DNA from: Amylostereum areolatum
Lineage: Eukaryota; Basidiomycota; Agaricomycetes; Russulales; Stereaceae
Direction: 5' to 3'
DNA length: 64,000 nucleotides
NCBI GenBank assembly: GCA_012932865.1
Contig: SAXG01000060.1
Coordinates: forward strand, 62,001 to 126,000
Both the position numbers and the translations under genes were made by a program. The number at the start of each line of letters is the position of its first letter. The stretch's first letter is position 1. The notes below the pieces were generated by a model, which was not told the DNA's origin, did no database searches, and saw only the letters and a list, made by a program, of their open reading frames with translations. This document shows, in pieces, positions 12,921-25,245 of the stretch.

Positions 12921-13109
12921 CGCAATGGAGATAGACGAACCTCCTCAACCTCCCTTCGCTCCTTATATCCCCAGAGCAGATATATGCCTTAAGTCTCGGA
13001 ATGGCAGCTTCAGGGCGGCGTGTGTTGGGTTCAGACTAGTTAACGGGAGATCAGCACGGACGACAATTCAGTGTGACAAGTCAGTCCGAGATATAATGGA
13101 GATCTGAGA

Positions 13110-14000
13110 TACTGGCACGACGCCCACGCGCTCGGTCAACCGAGTATGTGGGTTTCGGGCCAACGACAAGAAAGTGGAGAAAGGCGGGACAGGCATACAT
13201 AGAGTTTTGTCGGTCGCGACTCGCATCATCTCCTTAGAATGAGTAGTTCAGGCGTGGAAGCAGTATGCGTATGCACCTCTGTGATGCAGATGTGCGCACT
13301 TCCGTAGACTTCCGTTGTGTTTGGACGGGAATAGATAGGGCTGAGGGCTGAGGCGCTGAGGCCGAGTCAACGACATCAGTTTAAACGCGTAAACGATGCG
13401 ACGTACCCTCAGTCCTATGCCGAAGACCGCCCTCCATTCCCTCTACATTTGCCATTGTGGTCGTATTGAGAAAGGTCCAGAGGTGAGAAGGCGTCCAATG
13501 ATGTCAAAAACCTTAAGAATCAGAAGAACCAGAAAATCGGATAGTGGTCGTAATGAAGATGGCGGCGTGAGAGCTCAGCGCTCGTGCTCAGATCTCAGAT
13601 CCCAGAAAGGCGTCTCCGAGTCTAAAAGTCATCCTCTACAACACCTGTCTCTCTCTCTGTTCTGACCACATCAATTTGGCATCCCTTTCCGCTTCATCGG
13701 CGATCAACGACGCACTTCTTGCTAGACATCTTCGGTCCTGTCTCCCTCTCCTCTAGTGTAAATACCCGTTTACGGGATACTTTTCGCGACGACAGGCTTC
13801 GGGAAAGGGTGGATCAAGTCTTGTCCGGCCAACATACAAATACTGTTCTATCATTCAATTCAGAGTGCGGTGATACATATTTATGGACCAGTTCATGACA
13901 TGACCCCTCCCCTCTCAACACACGGAGTGAGGACGTCAATCAGCGGCTCTGATAGGGGTAACATCAGTAGAGGGTCAGGAGACAAACAGCTAGTACTCAC
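13110..14000. other. No gene recognised
   Basis: A plus-strand open stretch at 13396-13665 has no family resemblance, and its codon pattern does not convince me. Nothing else is seen. Confidence 0.45.
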
Positions 14001-14973
14001 AGCGCGCAGGCGAAGTTTGTTCTCCTCATCAAGTCGAATGTATCGATTTATCCCGCTAATTAGGATTCGTTAGCGCGTCCAAGTCGAGAAAAGATATGTG
14101 TTTACTTGCAAGCGGAGGTAATCGAAGCTGGCATGCTCAGGTGCGGCTCTGTGTTGTTCTCCTATTGATTCTGCCGACGAAGAGGAGACGCTCCATTCGA
14201 CGGCAAAAGAAAGGTCGAGTAGAGAAGTGGTTGAGGAATGTATGTTGCCGAGTTCTTCAACGACGAACCATAGCGCAACACGTATTCCGTCGTGGGGCGG
14301 ACAGACCTGGGTATAACAGGTTGGAGGAATGGAGTCCAGAGGGACAGTAGTGAAAGACAGGAAAGTGAAGCAACACTCTCCACCAGCCATTGGACGACCA
14401 CCGCGCACGAGCTGGCGGACGTTTGTGCGACAATCAACGGATGTAAGTCCACAAATGACCTTCAACGCGTGGCTCATGCTGATAGAGTCGGAAGTGCCGA
14501 GCTTGAGCTCTCTGATCATGATGGCCTCAAGGCCCAAGAGGATCGTGGGTACCACAAGGGCTCGTTCGGCTAGGTGCATGACCGTTCGACCTTCATTGCT
14601 GGCAGCGCGGATAGATAAGCAGGTAGGCTTGTGCGAGGACCTGTGCGATCAAGTGTGTAAGAAGGCGTTGGGTCGTGCAGGAGCAACAACATACCAGTCG
14701 GCCCGCTGGCAGACCGTGTTGCAGTACCTTGCCTATCAAATGCTTGTGAGTACTTGTCGGGAAGAGTTCGCGACGATAACAAACTTTGAGGGACTTGCAG
14801 CCCATGCACGCTCTCAACTCCGCGGAATTTTTCCATATGGCGCAGTGAGTGCATTGATAGTGCTCTTTGTCGCGTAGTCGTCGACGGTCTTCATGTGAAA
14901 CACCCGACACCTTCCACAATGCATCCTCCGGAACCGGCGGCATTGTACATTCGACAAGGTAAGCGAGAGACAT
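14001..14973 (-). CDS. MYND-type zinc-finger protein (copy 2)
   Basis: Starts at ATG 14973. Exon 1 gives the first finger half (CTHC, CMGC). A mini-exon gives RYCNTVCQRADW and the next exon SSHKPTC, followed by the conserved body: ALKVICGLTSVDC, GECCFTFLSF, VALWFVVEE and DLSFAVEW. The terminal exon contains INRYIRLDEENKLRLRA. The eight presumed zinc ligands are kept, but the usual His of the HW pair is Asp here (ADW). Introns fall at the same places as in the copies at 4759 and 18078, which supports descent from one spliced ancestor. The junction into the last exon does not keep frame cleanly in my reading, so a small indel or a different donor is possible. Confidence 0.65.
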
Positions 14974-15168
14974 GCGGAAGGCCTAAGTAAAATCGGGAAT
15001 CAGTAATATGCGGGCGGCGATGATGAGAGCACTCGCAGCAACACGATAGTATGAGGGGGAGGGGTGGCAGCACGATGGTATGAGGGAGACGGGGGGCGTT
15101 CAGAGTCATACGCGCGATATCTTAAGACCATTCAGTCCTTTGTCGGTCAAAATTGCTGCGGGGCGGAT

Positions 15169-17130
15169 TTAGACAACGATCGCAACCTTGTAAGCAGGAG
15201 AGTCAAGAGATTGTAGATCGTGATCGTACTTCGATCCTTTATCCTTTGTGAGTGGAACCTTCCGCGAGAGGCGTATCGCGATCGGCATGAAAACAACAGC
15301 CGACATGGGGAGGGTGAGGAGAGTGATACCGATAGGAGGGTATAGGATGACGGGGGTCATCAAGACCAGTCTAAACATACAATAGAAGATATGGGCGAGC
15401 AAGTGTAGACAAACATACGACAAGGGTGCAGCACACAACAAGATATACTTACGGCCCCTCCGAGTACATCCACTTGTTCCCAAACGCTTTCGCCCTGGGC
15501 CCTTCCTCCCCCGAGCTCTGGGAGTGCTGAAGCCATCCGCGCCATCTGTACTGTGGGCGCTGTGACCTCTATCACGCGTACGAATCATCTTCTGACCGGA
15601 TTGAACGCCTCGTCGATATGATTGTATCGGCCAACACGACGAGAAGTGAGAGATTGAACTTTAACGGAGAAAGGCAGACTTACATCAGTATGTGGCACAT
15701 ATCCCATTCTCAAGTGAAGGCCACGCCTGAGGCTTGGCCAGTGTGAGACTTCAATCACAGGTTCCGGGAACGTCGCGTGAAGAACCGGCATGTCGGCGGG
15801 TGCGCGGGGTCAACGTCTTCGTCCTTGGTGGGCATCGGCGAGAACTGGGACGCGAAACGCGAGGGCGCGATTTGTGTTTGGAAGCAACTGTTGCAGATAT
15901 GGAAGGTAGGTCCGAGGGAGGGTATACCGTGCCATCGGGCGCCTGGGAGATGGAGTTGGCCATCTGAGGTGGGGTAGGCGGCGGGGACGCCGGACCAGGG
16001 GGTAACGAATGAGATGCGTTGGGTATGGTGGAAGATGGAGAGGAGGAGGTGGGTGTAAGCGAGGAAGGCTAACAAGGGTGAGGATCAGCACTGTGCCAAA
16101 GAGCCATGCGAGATGCAATTACCTGAGCTGGGGTCGATGGCATTGGTGTGGAATGCATCGGACTAGTACGTTGAGACTGAGACTGCGGAAAACTTTAAAT
16201 GACAGGTCGATAGAACCACAGCTGTGACCACATACCTGAGGGCGAGACGGTGGTGGAGGGCTTGACTGTGTGCTTGAAGGCGTAAGGGAGCTTGATGACA
16301 AGTCCGCCGGACTTTCAGTGGGAGTTTGACCAGTAGAAGTTACTACAGGAGCTGGGGAGGGAGGCGAAGAGGAGATGGACATGTTTTCCGGCGCCTGAAC
16401 ATATTGGTTAACATGAGACGAGAACGCGATGAAGAGTTATGAGGTAGACCTACTCTGATAGGAGGGAAAGCCGCTTCAACAGATGCCGGTGGTGGATGCG
16501 AGTAGGAAGAAGTGTGTTGTTCACTAGATTGGCATGGCGGAGGAGGCTGTTGGCACTGTCATCAGTAATCCGTGTACGCGAAGAAACGAGCGGACGTACA
16601 GGCGTGATCTCGGCATATGAGTTGGGAGGAGCTTGATCTCGGGAAGGAGGTAGAGGCACACGTCGCACTTGTGGGATCTAGGAAGACGTTAGTTGAAGAA
16701 AACTGCGCACAAAGAAGATGACTTGCGATCGAAGGGGAAACAGGTTGCCGATTTTCCGATCCTCCTGGAAAAATCTGGCGCCAGCTATCAGCACGATACC
16801 AGCGATATATGAACGAAGATTCACGCACCTCATCCCATACGATTGAAGCTTAAAAGGTGGGCTCGAAGGTAGTGTGGGAACCGGCGTGCGTCGAGGGGGC
16901 AACGGCGGGGGTGGATGTGACTGTTAAACCGATGGATATTGAGGCGGTCAGGGAGGAATCGGAGGGGGTGGGCCGCGTGGAGGGAGTGGAGGTGGAATTG
17001 ATGTCGAATATGCCGGGGCTCATGACCACGTCGGGGAAAAATGGGTGGCGGATGGTCCATCGTGGGTGGTAGCGACTGGGCCAGGGGGGGTCGGTGTCCT
17101 CATCTTCGTCCTCTACCTCGTCGGTGCATT
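15169..17130 (-). CDS. Pro/Ser/Thr-rich intrinsically disordered protein, probably multi-exon
   Basis: A series of exons on the minus strand is separated by credible GT-AG introns (for example near 16780-16830, 16680-16725, 16560-16605 and 16385-16450). It starts with an acidic segment and DPPWPSRYHPRWTIRHPFF (about 17110-17040), then long Thr/Ser/Pro-rich stretches. A short Cys pair HICNSC lies near 15900 and a basic Gly/Arg patch near 15500. A hydrophobic segment near 15330-15270 (VILYPPIGITLLTLPMSAVV) may be a membrane span if that exon belongs to the gene. One join near 16870 needs a frame change that I could not resolve. I recognise no family. Gene extent and start are uncertain, but composition and splice sites support a real gene. 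Confidence 0.4.
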
Positions 17131-18070
17131 ATAAGGCCATGTGAAGCGTGGCCGTTTTGACAGCTGTCAAAGATTTCATCTGGAAATGAGACCGGTCGCG
17201 ACAGAGTCAAGACATACATTACGCACCGCATTTCTTCCCACTTTCATGTGCTCCCGAAAGCCTTTGAGCTCGCCTCTATCTTCCAGAAAAGTTCCCTCAG
17301 ACCACTCTGGACCAATGAAGGCTTGAAGCTTGAAGGAAGCCTTGAAGGCGGGTCAGGTGAGAGGTTCAGGTCCTTCGGAGAAGGCGCTCGTCAACCCAAC
17401 CGGATCCTCATGCTGGAGCGTGGAAAGAAGGAAACACAGTCTCGTCTGTTTTTTTTCAGCTTGGGATGTTGGGCGGGAAGAGAAAGCGTGTGTGCGCTAG
17501 CATGTAAGAGCGAGAAACGATGGTGGAAAGCAGACGGGACTCGGAGGCGAGCGAGCTGAGTGACGCGTCACACGGATCAGCATCACGCCGTCCGGACACG
17601 TGCTCCCCAACTTCGAGTCCGAGTCGTTCAAGAATCAGGAGCCGTCTCATACATACAGATCGACTGTCATCTGTGTAAGGTCTGCTATAAGGAGACTAGA
17701 CGCGTCTTACCGCCCTGCCCAAGACCCACGTCATGACGGCAGGCAGAGTGACTCACAGAACGACTATCTTCTTCATAAGGTCAGCTACGGAGACTAGAAT
17801 GACTTGTAGTTATCTACCTACGAATTGAAGCCGATCAGTTCTCCGTCCTCCAGCACGCACGTCTCAGCAGCCCCATCGATCTTTTCCCGCTGGCGTTAGC
17901 TCTCAAGATTTCATCACGTTCAAAATTACGAGCATGAGCTGTGGGTAACGTGGGATTTCTTGCTTGGCATACCTATCATAACTCGGCAGAAAATGTACAA
18001 GCGTCTATGATACCTCAAGATACAAACCCATTTCTGCAAGAGAAGATGAACGGGGTCAGGAAGATAGTAT
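17131..18070. other. No gene recognised
   Basis: Only short open stretches are present between the Pro/Ser-rich gene and MYND copy 3. Confidence 0.45.
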
Positions 18071-18077
18071 GAAAATC

Positions 18078-19068
18078 TTACTTACACGCTCTCACTGCAC
18101 GCAGGCGGAGTTTATCCTCAACATCATTGGCGATGTAACGGTTCATCCCCCTGAGATCATGGTCAAAATATGTCGGCCGCGCAAGACAACCTGACTCACA
18201 GGCGTGCGATATCAACAACAGATGCTTGGCGCTGGGGGCGAGTCTCCCTCTCTCTATCCAACGAGGAGAAAGGCATTGTCCATGTAACGGCAAAGGAAAG
18301 ATCGAGGAGAGATCGTTTCGAAGAGCGCTGTACGCCGGTTTCTTGAACGACGAACCATAGTGTCACTGGAATCCCTTCCTGGTCAAGAAGATCCGGGATA
18401 CGACACGTTGAAGGGATTAAATCGATGGGAACGCGTTCAAAGGAGAAGAACGTGAGACAACACTCCTCTCTGGAGACGGGAGGCCCGCCGCGAACGAACT
18501 GGGCCCAGTTTACGTGCCACGTGGTAGAGGTTAGACCACACACGACCTTGATGGCATGCCGAGAGGTGTTAGATGGTGTGGTGGGTAGATCTAGGATGTG
18601 AAGAATGATAGTCTGGAGATGCAGCAGGAGCTGGGGAACAACAAGAGCTCGTTCGGCGAGAAGGGTCGCCGCCCGGCCTTCTTCGGAAGCAGCACGGATG
18701 GACTTGCAGACAGCCTTGTGAAAGGACCTACGCGAGGAGGGCAATGCTGAGATGTCGCTACAACAACACGTAAAGCGGGTCATACCAGTGCGCCTTTTGG
18801 CAGTCTGCGTTGCAGTACCTTGCCTATGGAAGACGTGAGTGGCAATAGTTGATATATAGCAGAAATGGTGTACCTTCATGGACTTGCATCCCGAGCATGA
18901 TCGTATGAATCTGGTAGGCTTTTGTTCCCCGCAACTAGTGCATGACGACAGATCACAGTCACGACGAAGGCGACGTTGTTCCCGAGATGTCAGGGATAGG
19001 GCATCGCGGTATGTTCCATCGGTGAAATTAGGTGGCATCATGACTTCGACGGGAATCTTGACAGGCAT
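18078..19068 (-). CDS. MYND-type zinc-finger protein (copy 3)
   Basis: Starts at ATG 19068. The finger is assembled from exon 1 (CTSCG, CSGC), a mini-exon (RYCNADCQKAHW) and the next exon (SFHKAVC). The two intervening introns happen to stay open, so an unspliced reading gives one continuous 290-codon frame with a wrong insert between the finger halves. The body repeats the family blocks AIKVVCGLTSTTW, EECCLTFFSF, VTLWFVVQE and DLSFAVTW. A donor at 18191 leads to the last exon with GMNRYIANDVEDKLRLRA, which could end at TAA 18078-18080 or splice on. Of the three copies this is the best preserved. Function is unknown; MYND fingers usually recruit partner proteins. Confidence 0.75.
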
Positions 19069-19069
19069 G

Positions 19070-19860
19070 CTACGGAGAGTGCGCGGTCAACATTGTTGCA
19101 AGAAGGAGTAAAGTCAGGCGTACTTTAGAGACCGCGAGGTGGGGAGGGGGCGAGGATCTAGCGGGGAGATAATGGGTCTTATACGTACTGATCACATTCC
19201 TTTGTTCTTCCATCGAGGCGTTGGACACGCTGGAGGTAATGATGCCTGCACGCGTTACACTCCTGCTCGGCCATCCGGCCCGATCTCGCCTTCTCCTCAT
19301 CTTATCTTCTCCTCACTGGTCCGACGAACGGTGGACGAGATATAGCGCGAATGGAGATAAGAGAGAAGAACGGTAAAGATGGATACGAAAAGAACATATA
19401 TGACCAGAGAAAATTAGATAAGGACTGGGAGTCCCGCAGCAGAGCACAGAGTCAACCGCGCATTTTTTATCCGTAGGGCTGTATGATTCCACCATGATTC
19501 CACCGTGATTCCCCCGCCCCCCCGGGACCTACTCGACTGTGCACCCTGTTCATCGTATATCAGTCGCGATCGAAATCCAGGACAGAGTAACAAACGCAGC
19601 TTGGGCGTAGTTCTTGCTTACTCGCGCCCGTTACTTTAGCTCCCCAGCCGCCATAGTTCAAGAGAAAGTCGGGGGTCGATCGTTCTCATACGTGACCTCT
19701 GCTTCTCCGCATCATCACTCGCGGTGAGGGAGGCGACCTGGAACATGGTGGCGAGGCTGATTCGCCAATGTTAAAATCCACGGGGCTGATGGACAAGGGC
19801 TGTACTCAGAAACGGGAGAAGGATGGACAGCGAGAGTGGGGGACACTCAATACGGCGGGT
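19070..19860. other. No gene recognised
   Basis: An intergenic stretch without a supportable exon chain. Confidence 0.45.
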
Positions 19861-19864
19861 AATT

Positions 19865-20179
19865 TCATCCGCGCGACCTGATGATGAACAGACCGTCGTG
19901 GCGGATCGTCTGGAACTTAGCGCTGTGGGCAGTCACTGGAGATAGATGAACGCGATGGGAGGAGAACATACGACTCACCTTAGCCGGACGGTACTCTACC
20001 TCGTCCTTGTCGCGAGCTTGTCGCCGTCCTTGATTGTGACTTTGCGCCCTTGAGAGACCGTTTTTCGGTTGGGGTTTGACGTGATGCAGGTGCCGACTTT
20101 CAGAGACTGAGGCGAGGGTGTAGAAAGGATATAGGTTCAATGATAGACATACCATCACTCGACGTTCTCGGCGACTCAT
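19865..20179 (-). CDS. Possible small basic protein, three exons
   Basis: ATG 20179 starts SRRERRVM. A GTATGT...CAG intron and then a GTGAGT...CAG intron split a short basic chain that ends in FQTIRHDGLFIIRSRG before a stop at 19865. Splice sites are good and the product would be about 75 residues, rich in Arg, Lys, His and Gln. No family was recognised. It lies just outside the transposase gene and could be an unrelated host gene or a fragment. Confidence 0.3.
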   Translation of the reverse strand: MSRRERRVMVCLSLNLYPFYTLASVSESRHLHHVKPQPKNGLSRAQSHNQGRRQARDKDEVEYRPAKVSRMFSSHRVHLSPVTAHSAKFQTIRHDGLFIIRSRG

Positions 20180-20479
20180 CTATATCGGCGTCGTTGATTC
20201 GTGATCCTGGACTTCTTGTGTGTGTGTTGAACAGGAGACGCGTCAGGGCTCGGAGTAAAGGAGGGGAGCATAGGACTGTCTGGTAGTGGGGTTACTGAAC
20301 TTGCACGTTATTGGCTGCGACTGTGACGCAAACGTGGCCGCTAAAGAGACAGAGGATGAGACAGGCAAGTATAGTGACGAAGGGGAAGACTGAAGAAACA
20401 ACTAAGTAGTACGCACTGCCTCCTCCGAGTCACGCAAAGCTTTGCCGAGCTTCCGCGGATCAGCGTGGATCACGCCGAA

Positions 20480-23400
20480 GCTTGGTTAACGCCCGTTCCT
20501 CCTTGTCTTGTTTGACAACAATCAATCACATGCATCCTAGTCCGAATTTCGGATCCGAAATTGAAGTTTTTGGACTCTCTGCCAATGCCGAAGATCTGAC
20601 TCTCAGACTCTCTGTATGCCGCGCGGTTCCGGAAATTCAAGCAAACGGCTGTGCCAATGTCATGCTCATGGCTGCTATCTGGAAACGTCGTCCGATCCAC
20701 TCACAGGAGAGCTGGTCACCGGCCAGTACATTGATCCCAGCACGTTCAAAAAGCACCAATTTCTCGAACGAGTGTGGGCGTTCAATCGAGCGGAAAGCGA
20801 TGCCCGTCAAGCCATCCTGGCCGCTACAATGCATTCTAGCGAGGGAGCTTCCAGTGAGTTCATCTGTGTAGCCTCGCCTCTCCATCAATGAACTCAACCT
20901 CACAAACGTTCTAGTTTATGACCGTGATTGGGGCGACGAGGAGGATATCGACGGGGATGGAAATGAGCATGCTGGCGAGGACGACAGTGATGCTGATGTC
21001 GCTGATGTCGGTGAGAGTGAGGATGATCGGGGTATGCATTTGTTCTTGTGTAGCTAAGTGCACCGCTCACCTGTTCCTTTCAGGGGACGTTACCGAAACC
21101 TACGACGCAAACATGGACGGTGAGTCAAGTCGTCATCGTGTTGGGAGGTACTTACTGTGCTATAGATCTACCTGGAGCCGGAACAACTACCAACGCGGAA
21201 ACGTCCAACGCACATGAGTCATGTAAGTCTTTTGGCCGCATCCGTTTACTGGCGACTCAGTGGTGCTTAGTAGATGAATCCGAAATGGATGTGGACGTTG
21301 AGGACTTCGGACATTCAGGAGAGTCGACCGTCGACGTCCTAGCCACAATCGAGTCTTACCGCCAACGCTTTCACTCAGCCAAGGACGCCTTTCAGATGCC
21401 GGTCTTGTGCTTCGGAGTTTCCCCCAAATCCCCCTTTGATCCAGTGCCTCGGCTTGCAGTGTCAACCGGCCAGCGACGTCTCAATCATGCCCTCATCTTT
21501 CATCGCAATCTTATCTCTCGCACGCAACGGCGAATTGAAAAAATACACGTAAATGATGCAACAGACCCAGAGGTTGTGGTGTCACGAAGAAACCTTTTAC
21601 TTGAGTTGGATCACCACACAGTTTCTCTGGACCGAGACGTGGAGACGCAATGGTATATTCGAAAGATCGACGAGAAGCTCATCGAGGCAAAGGACGAATC
21701 ATCTCTCCGCATCCTGGACACATGTATGTGTCTCACGTCCTAGTTTTCGTTGCCCGTGCTGATTGTCAGGCATCGTACAGCTCAATATTTCATGCCTTTA
21801 CTCGGAGGCATCCCCACACCCGCCATCCTTTCTCTTTTTGTCGTTTTGGTGACATACTTGCTCTATGGCGTATCGCGTTCCACAGCAGGATTTCTTCTGG
21901 ATACTTTCCGTATGGTTATTGGATCGACGTGTATGTTCCTTGGCGCCCTCGGGATTCCGGTGACGAATGCGGCGCTTGAACGCTTGGTGTCACGATGGCC
22001 CACGGACGTACGCTCTCTACCCGACTTGTTCAGACTGCGTCCGTCATCCGTGGAGTATGCCTGCTGCAAGCGTTGTTTCGCCATCTACCCTCCGTCGAAC
22101 CCTTTGAAATCCACCTATCCCAACATATGCACTTCCCGCAAAGGAACTGATGGCCCAGAATGCGGTACTAGGCTTACATGCACTAGAAGCGGGAAGCAGG
22201 TACCGATTCGTAAATTCGTATACCAGCCAATCGATACATGGATAGGACGACTACTCTCAAGGCCGGGCGTGGAGGAGTCACTGATCACCCGTCCTCGCTC
22301 AAATGTAGCAGTCGAAACCGATATTTGGGATGCGGAAGCGTTCAAGACATTCATCGGAACCGACGGCAACTCGTACTGGGAAGCACCCCTTCACGAATAT
22401 CGTTTCGCTTTCAGCCTCTTTGTCGATTGGTTTACTCCATACGGACGCACATCCAGCCGTAACGCAACAGTGGGCGCCATGTACATGGTTTGCATGAACC
22501 TTCCCCCTGCCATCCGTTATCGACTCGAAAATGTCTACCTCGTGGGCATCATTCCCGGTCCATCCGAGCCAAAACTCTCCGACATTAGCCATCTCTTGGG
22601 ACCACTCGTGTCGGACATGGATCGCCTATGGCGTCATGGTGTCTATCTCAGCCGAACGGCATGTATGCGCTTTGGGGCCCACGTTCGGTGTGCACTTTTA
22701 CCGCTCGTCTGCGATCTCCCCGCGTTGCGTAAAGTGTCAGGTCGAGCAAGCTACAGCAAAGTGAAGCATTTTTGCTCATTCTGCCTCAAAACCAAGGACG
22801 ACATTGGAGACCTCAACTACGCCGAGTTTCCTCGGCGAACTCTGCAGGACCACATTCGCCTCGCGCACCAGTGGAAGAATGCCGCCAACGAGAAAGAGCA
22901 GGATGAACTATTCGAAGAACATGGCATCCGTTGGTCGGAGCTCCTTAACCTCTCGTACTGGGATATCACTCGGTTTTCCGTCCTTGACTCCATGCATAAC
23001 CTTTTCCTTGGGGAGTTCAAGCGCCACTGCACGGAGATCTGGGGCATGATGACTGGGAACGGTGGCGATCATGTTTCACCGCACTCGCCAGAAAAACAAG
23101 TCGAATGGATTGCCCGCGTCAGAGAAGGCATCGAGAAAGCGTCTTCAACAGCAATCAAGGATGCTCGAGTTGGCTACATTATGGCTTTCGTCAAATCAAA
23201 CGGAATTCCTATTCCGGAAAAGCCGACGAAAGACAACCTGGTCGCCGCCTTGATTGAATGGGTGAGATCGGGTCCTGTTTGCCACCTTGTCGTACTCATC
23301 CGATGTGACAGCGAAAGATTCATCCTGCAAGCCACATCGTGTGCCCGGCTCCACACAAGTATCCAGTGGCGGACTTTGCGTCTGGGAAAAAGCCGGAGCT

Positions 23401-24850
23401 CGTAATGCTCAAAAAGTCAGACATGGATGAGATCCGATCGGACATGGAGAAAACCACGCTTCCGTCGTGGATACAACGCGTCCCGACCAACTTCGGCCAG
23501 CCAGGTCAGAGGAGGATGAAGGCCGATCAATGGCGCATCGCGTGTGGCATCCATCTTCCGATCACCTTGGTCAGATTATGGACTCCATTCCAGGACGAAC
23601 AGCAGGTCGAGGGCGAGAACAGAGGCCCGGACAAGTATGTCGCCTTGCAAAACTTTTTAGCTCTCGTCGTCGCCGTTCGGTGGAGCACAATGCGCGTCAC
23701 ATCAATCGCGAGCAGGGAATTCATCCAGGAGAACTTTCTCTTTTATCTGGCCTCTCTTATCTATCTATATGGCAAGGAGAGTCTAGTCCCAAACCACCAC
23801 CTATGCCTTCACCTCGTAGAATGTCTACGTCTGTTCGGTCCGGTACATTCTTGGTGGGCATTCCCGTTTGAAAGGTACAATGGTGTCATACAGAGGATCA
23901 ACACCAATTACAAGCTCGGTCAGCTCGTCTATATGCGCATCCCGAGCTCTCTACTAAAGCATTTCACAGGAGCTTTGGAATTGACCTTCTTCTACACGTT
24001 TTGCGAAATGGCCAATCTTCGTGGCCTCATTTGGAACAGTGGTCTCAACGTTATCCTAGCAGGGATACGGTCCGCCCTTGAAAAATATCTTGGCGACACC
24101 TTCCGTGGAACATTTATGAACGACCTACAGTCGCTTGATCTTACTGAGCCCCACTCACAAGCTTCAGTTCAGGTCGGAGGAGCGAGAAGGCAGCAAAATC
24201 TCCCCGACGACATATACAGCAGTCTCGTTGAGCTTCTCAGCCGTGAAGCCGGTTCATTGCGATCATATCAAGCATGGACGGAGCCTCCGGAGTTCGACAG
24301 TGTGCAAGTCAGTCCGTCGGCACAGCTCGGGTCGTACATTGAAACACGGGGGGTTAAGTTCACGTGCGCGGAACATAGTCTCGGCGACTCGATGGTGTTG
24401 TGCAGCCTCCAGCCCGGTGGCCCGTTGCGAGCGGGTCGGGTGGATCATGTCTTCAGCCATACCCATCCTGGTCCTGACGGCGGGCTAACCACGGACATTT
24501 TTGCATCCATAAAGGTGTACCAGATGTTGTCGCCGACGGAAGCCGAGAGGTTTGACAATTACAAGATATGCGACGGCCTGGACACGCAACTTTACCTCGA
24601 TACTTTTGACGATGGTATTGCTGTCATTAGACCATCACAAATCAGGTGCCACACCGCAACATGCCCTTTCCAACCGAAGGAATCTCCCGACCGTTCGTTT
24701 AGGGTTATAATGTCTCTCGACAGGGTATGTGACCGATTTCGTGTCAGTGGCTTCCCGAACGCTGATCCAGCAGACCGACAGGATGCGTCACGCTAACCGG
24801 GGGCAGTGAACACGGAAATCTACTACAACCTACGTTTTACAAAGTAATTA
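20480..24850 (+). mobile_element. CACTA-like DNA transposon, boundaries not resolved
   Basis: Inferred from the transposase gene. I looked by eye for CACTA-type terminal inverted repeats on both sides and found none that I trust, so the limits given are only the coding region with a small margin. Confidence 0.55.
20616..24796 (+). CDS. Tnp2/CACTA-superfamily-type transposase
   Basis: ATG 20616 opens a Cys/His-bearing N-terminus (CQCHAHGCYL, then STFKKHQ) of the kind at the start of agaricomycete Tnp2-like transposases. An acidic linker over several small exons follows (about 20914-21290). The main body holds the typical blocks: CCKRCFAIYPP, NLPPAIRYRLENVYLVGIIPG, LVCDLPALRKVSG, KHFCSFC, GIRWSELLNLSYWD and VLDSMHNLFLG. 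After an intron at about 23262-23309 come NHHLCLHLVECLRLFGP, WWAFPFERYNG and the C-terminal region. The frame is open across every exon I could join, so the gene may be intact. Enzymes of this family cut and paste CACTA-like DNA transposons. The very last exon around 24735-24810 is uncertain. Confidence 0.8.
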
Positions 24851-25245
24851 CTGCATCGTTGCGTCTATCATATAACGACGTATGCTCTTTCAGACATCTT
24901 ACGATCAATCACGACGGGCAGCTTGCCTTGTCGACGATTTCCTCTCAATCTCGTAAGGCCTCGAGTTCTCCGTCATAATATCGATTCACCCGATGAAACC
25001 TTTACGCACGTAGATTACTCACCAATAGTGTGTGCTCAAACCGCCTTCACGAACACGCCCACCTGAGGCACTTCGAAAAGAAACAACGCGGGATTCACGA
25101 GGCCACAACGGGACGACGTATAAGTAATACAAATAGTACAAAGACTGTGAAAGACACAGATCCACAGAAAAACAACCTCCGCTCCAACCTGCGTCATCTC
25201 CCAAACAAACTTGGACACGGGAGGAGGGAAGATGGCGCCCCCAAC

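Noticed and set aside
20000..25240. CACTA-type terminal inverted repeats around the transposase
   Set aside because: Short CACTA/TAGTG matches exist (for example near 25026), but I found no matching pair of any length by eye.
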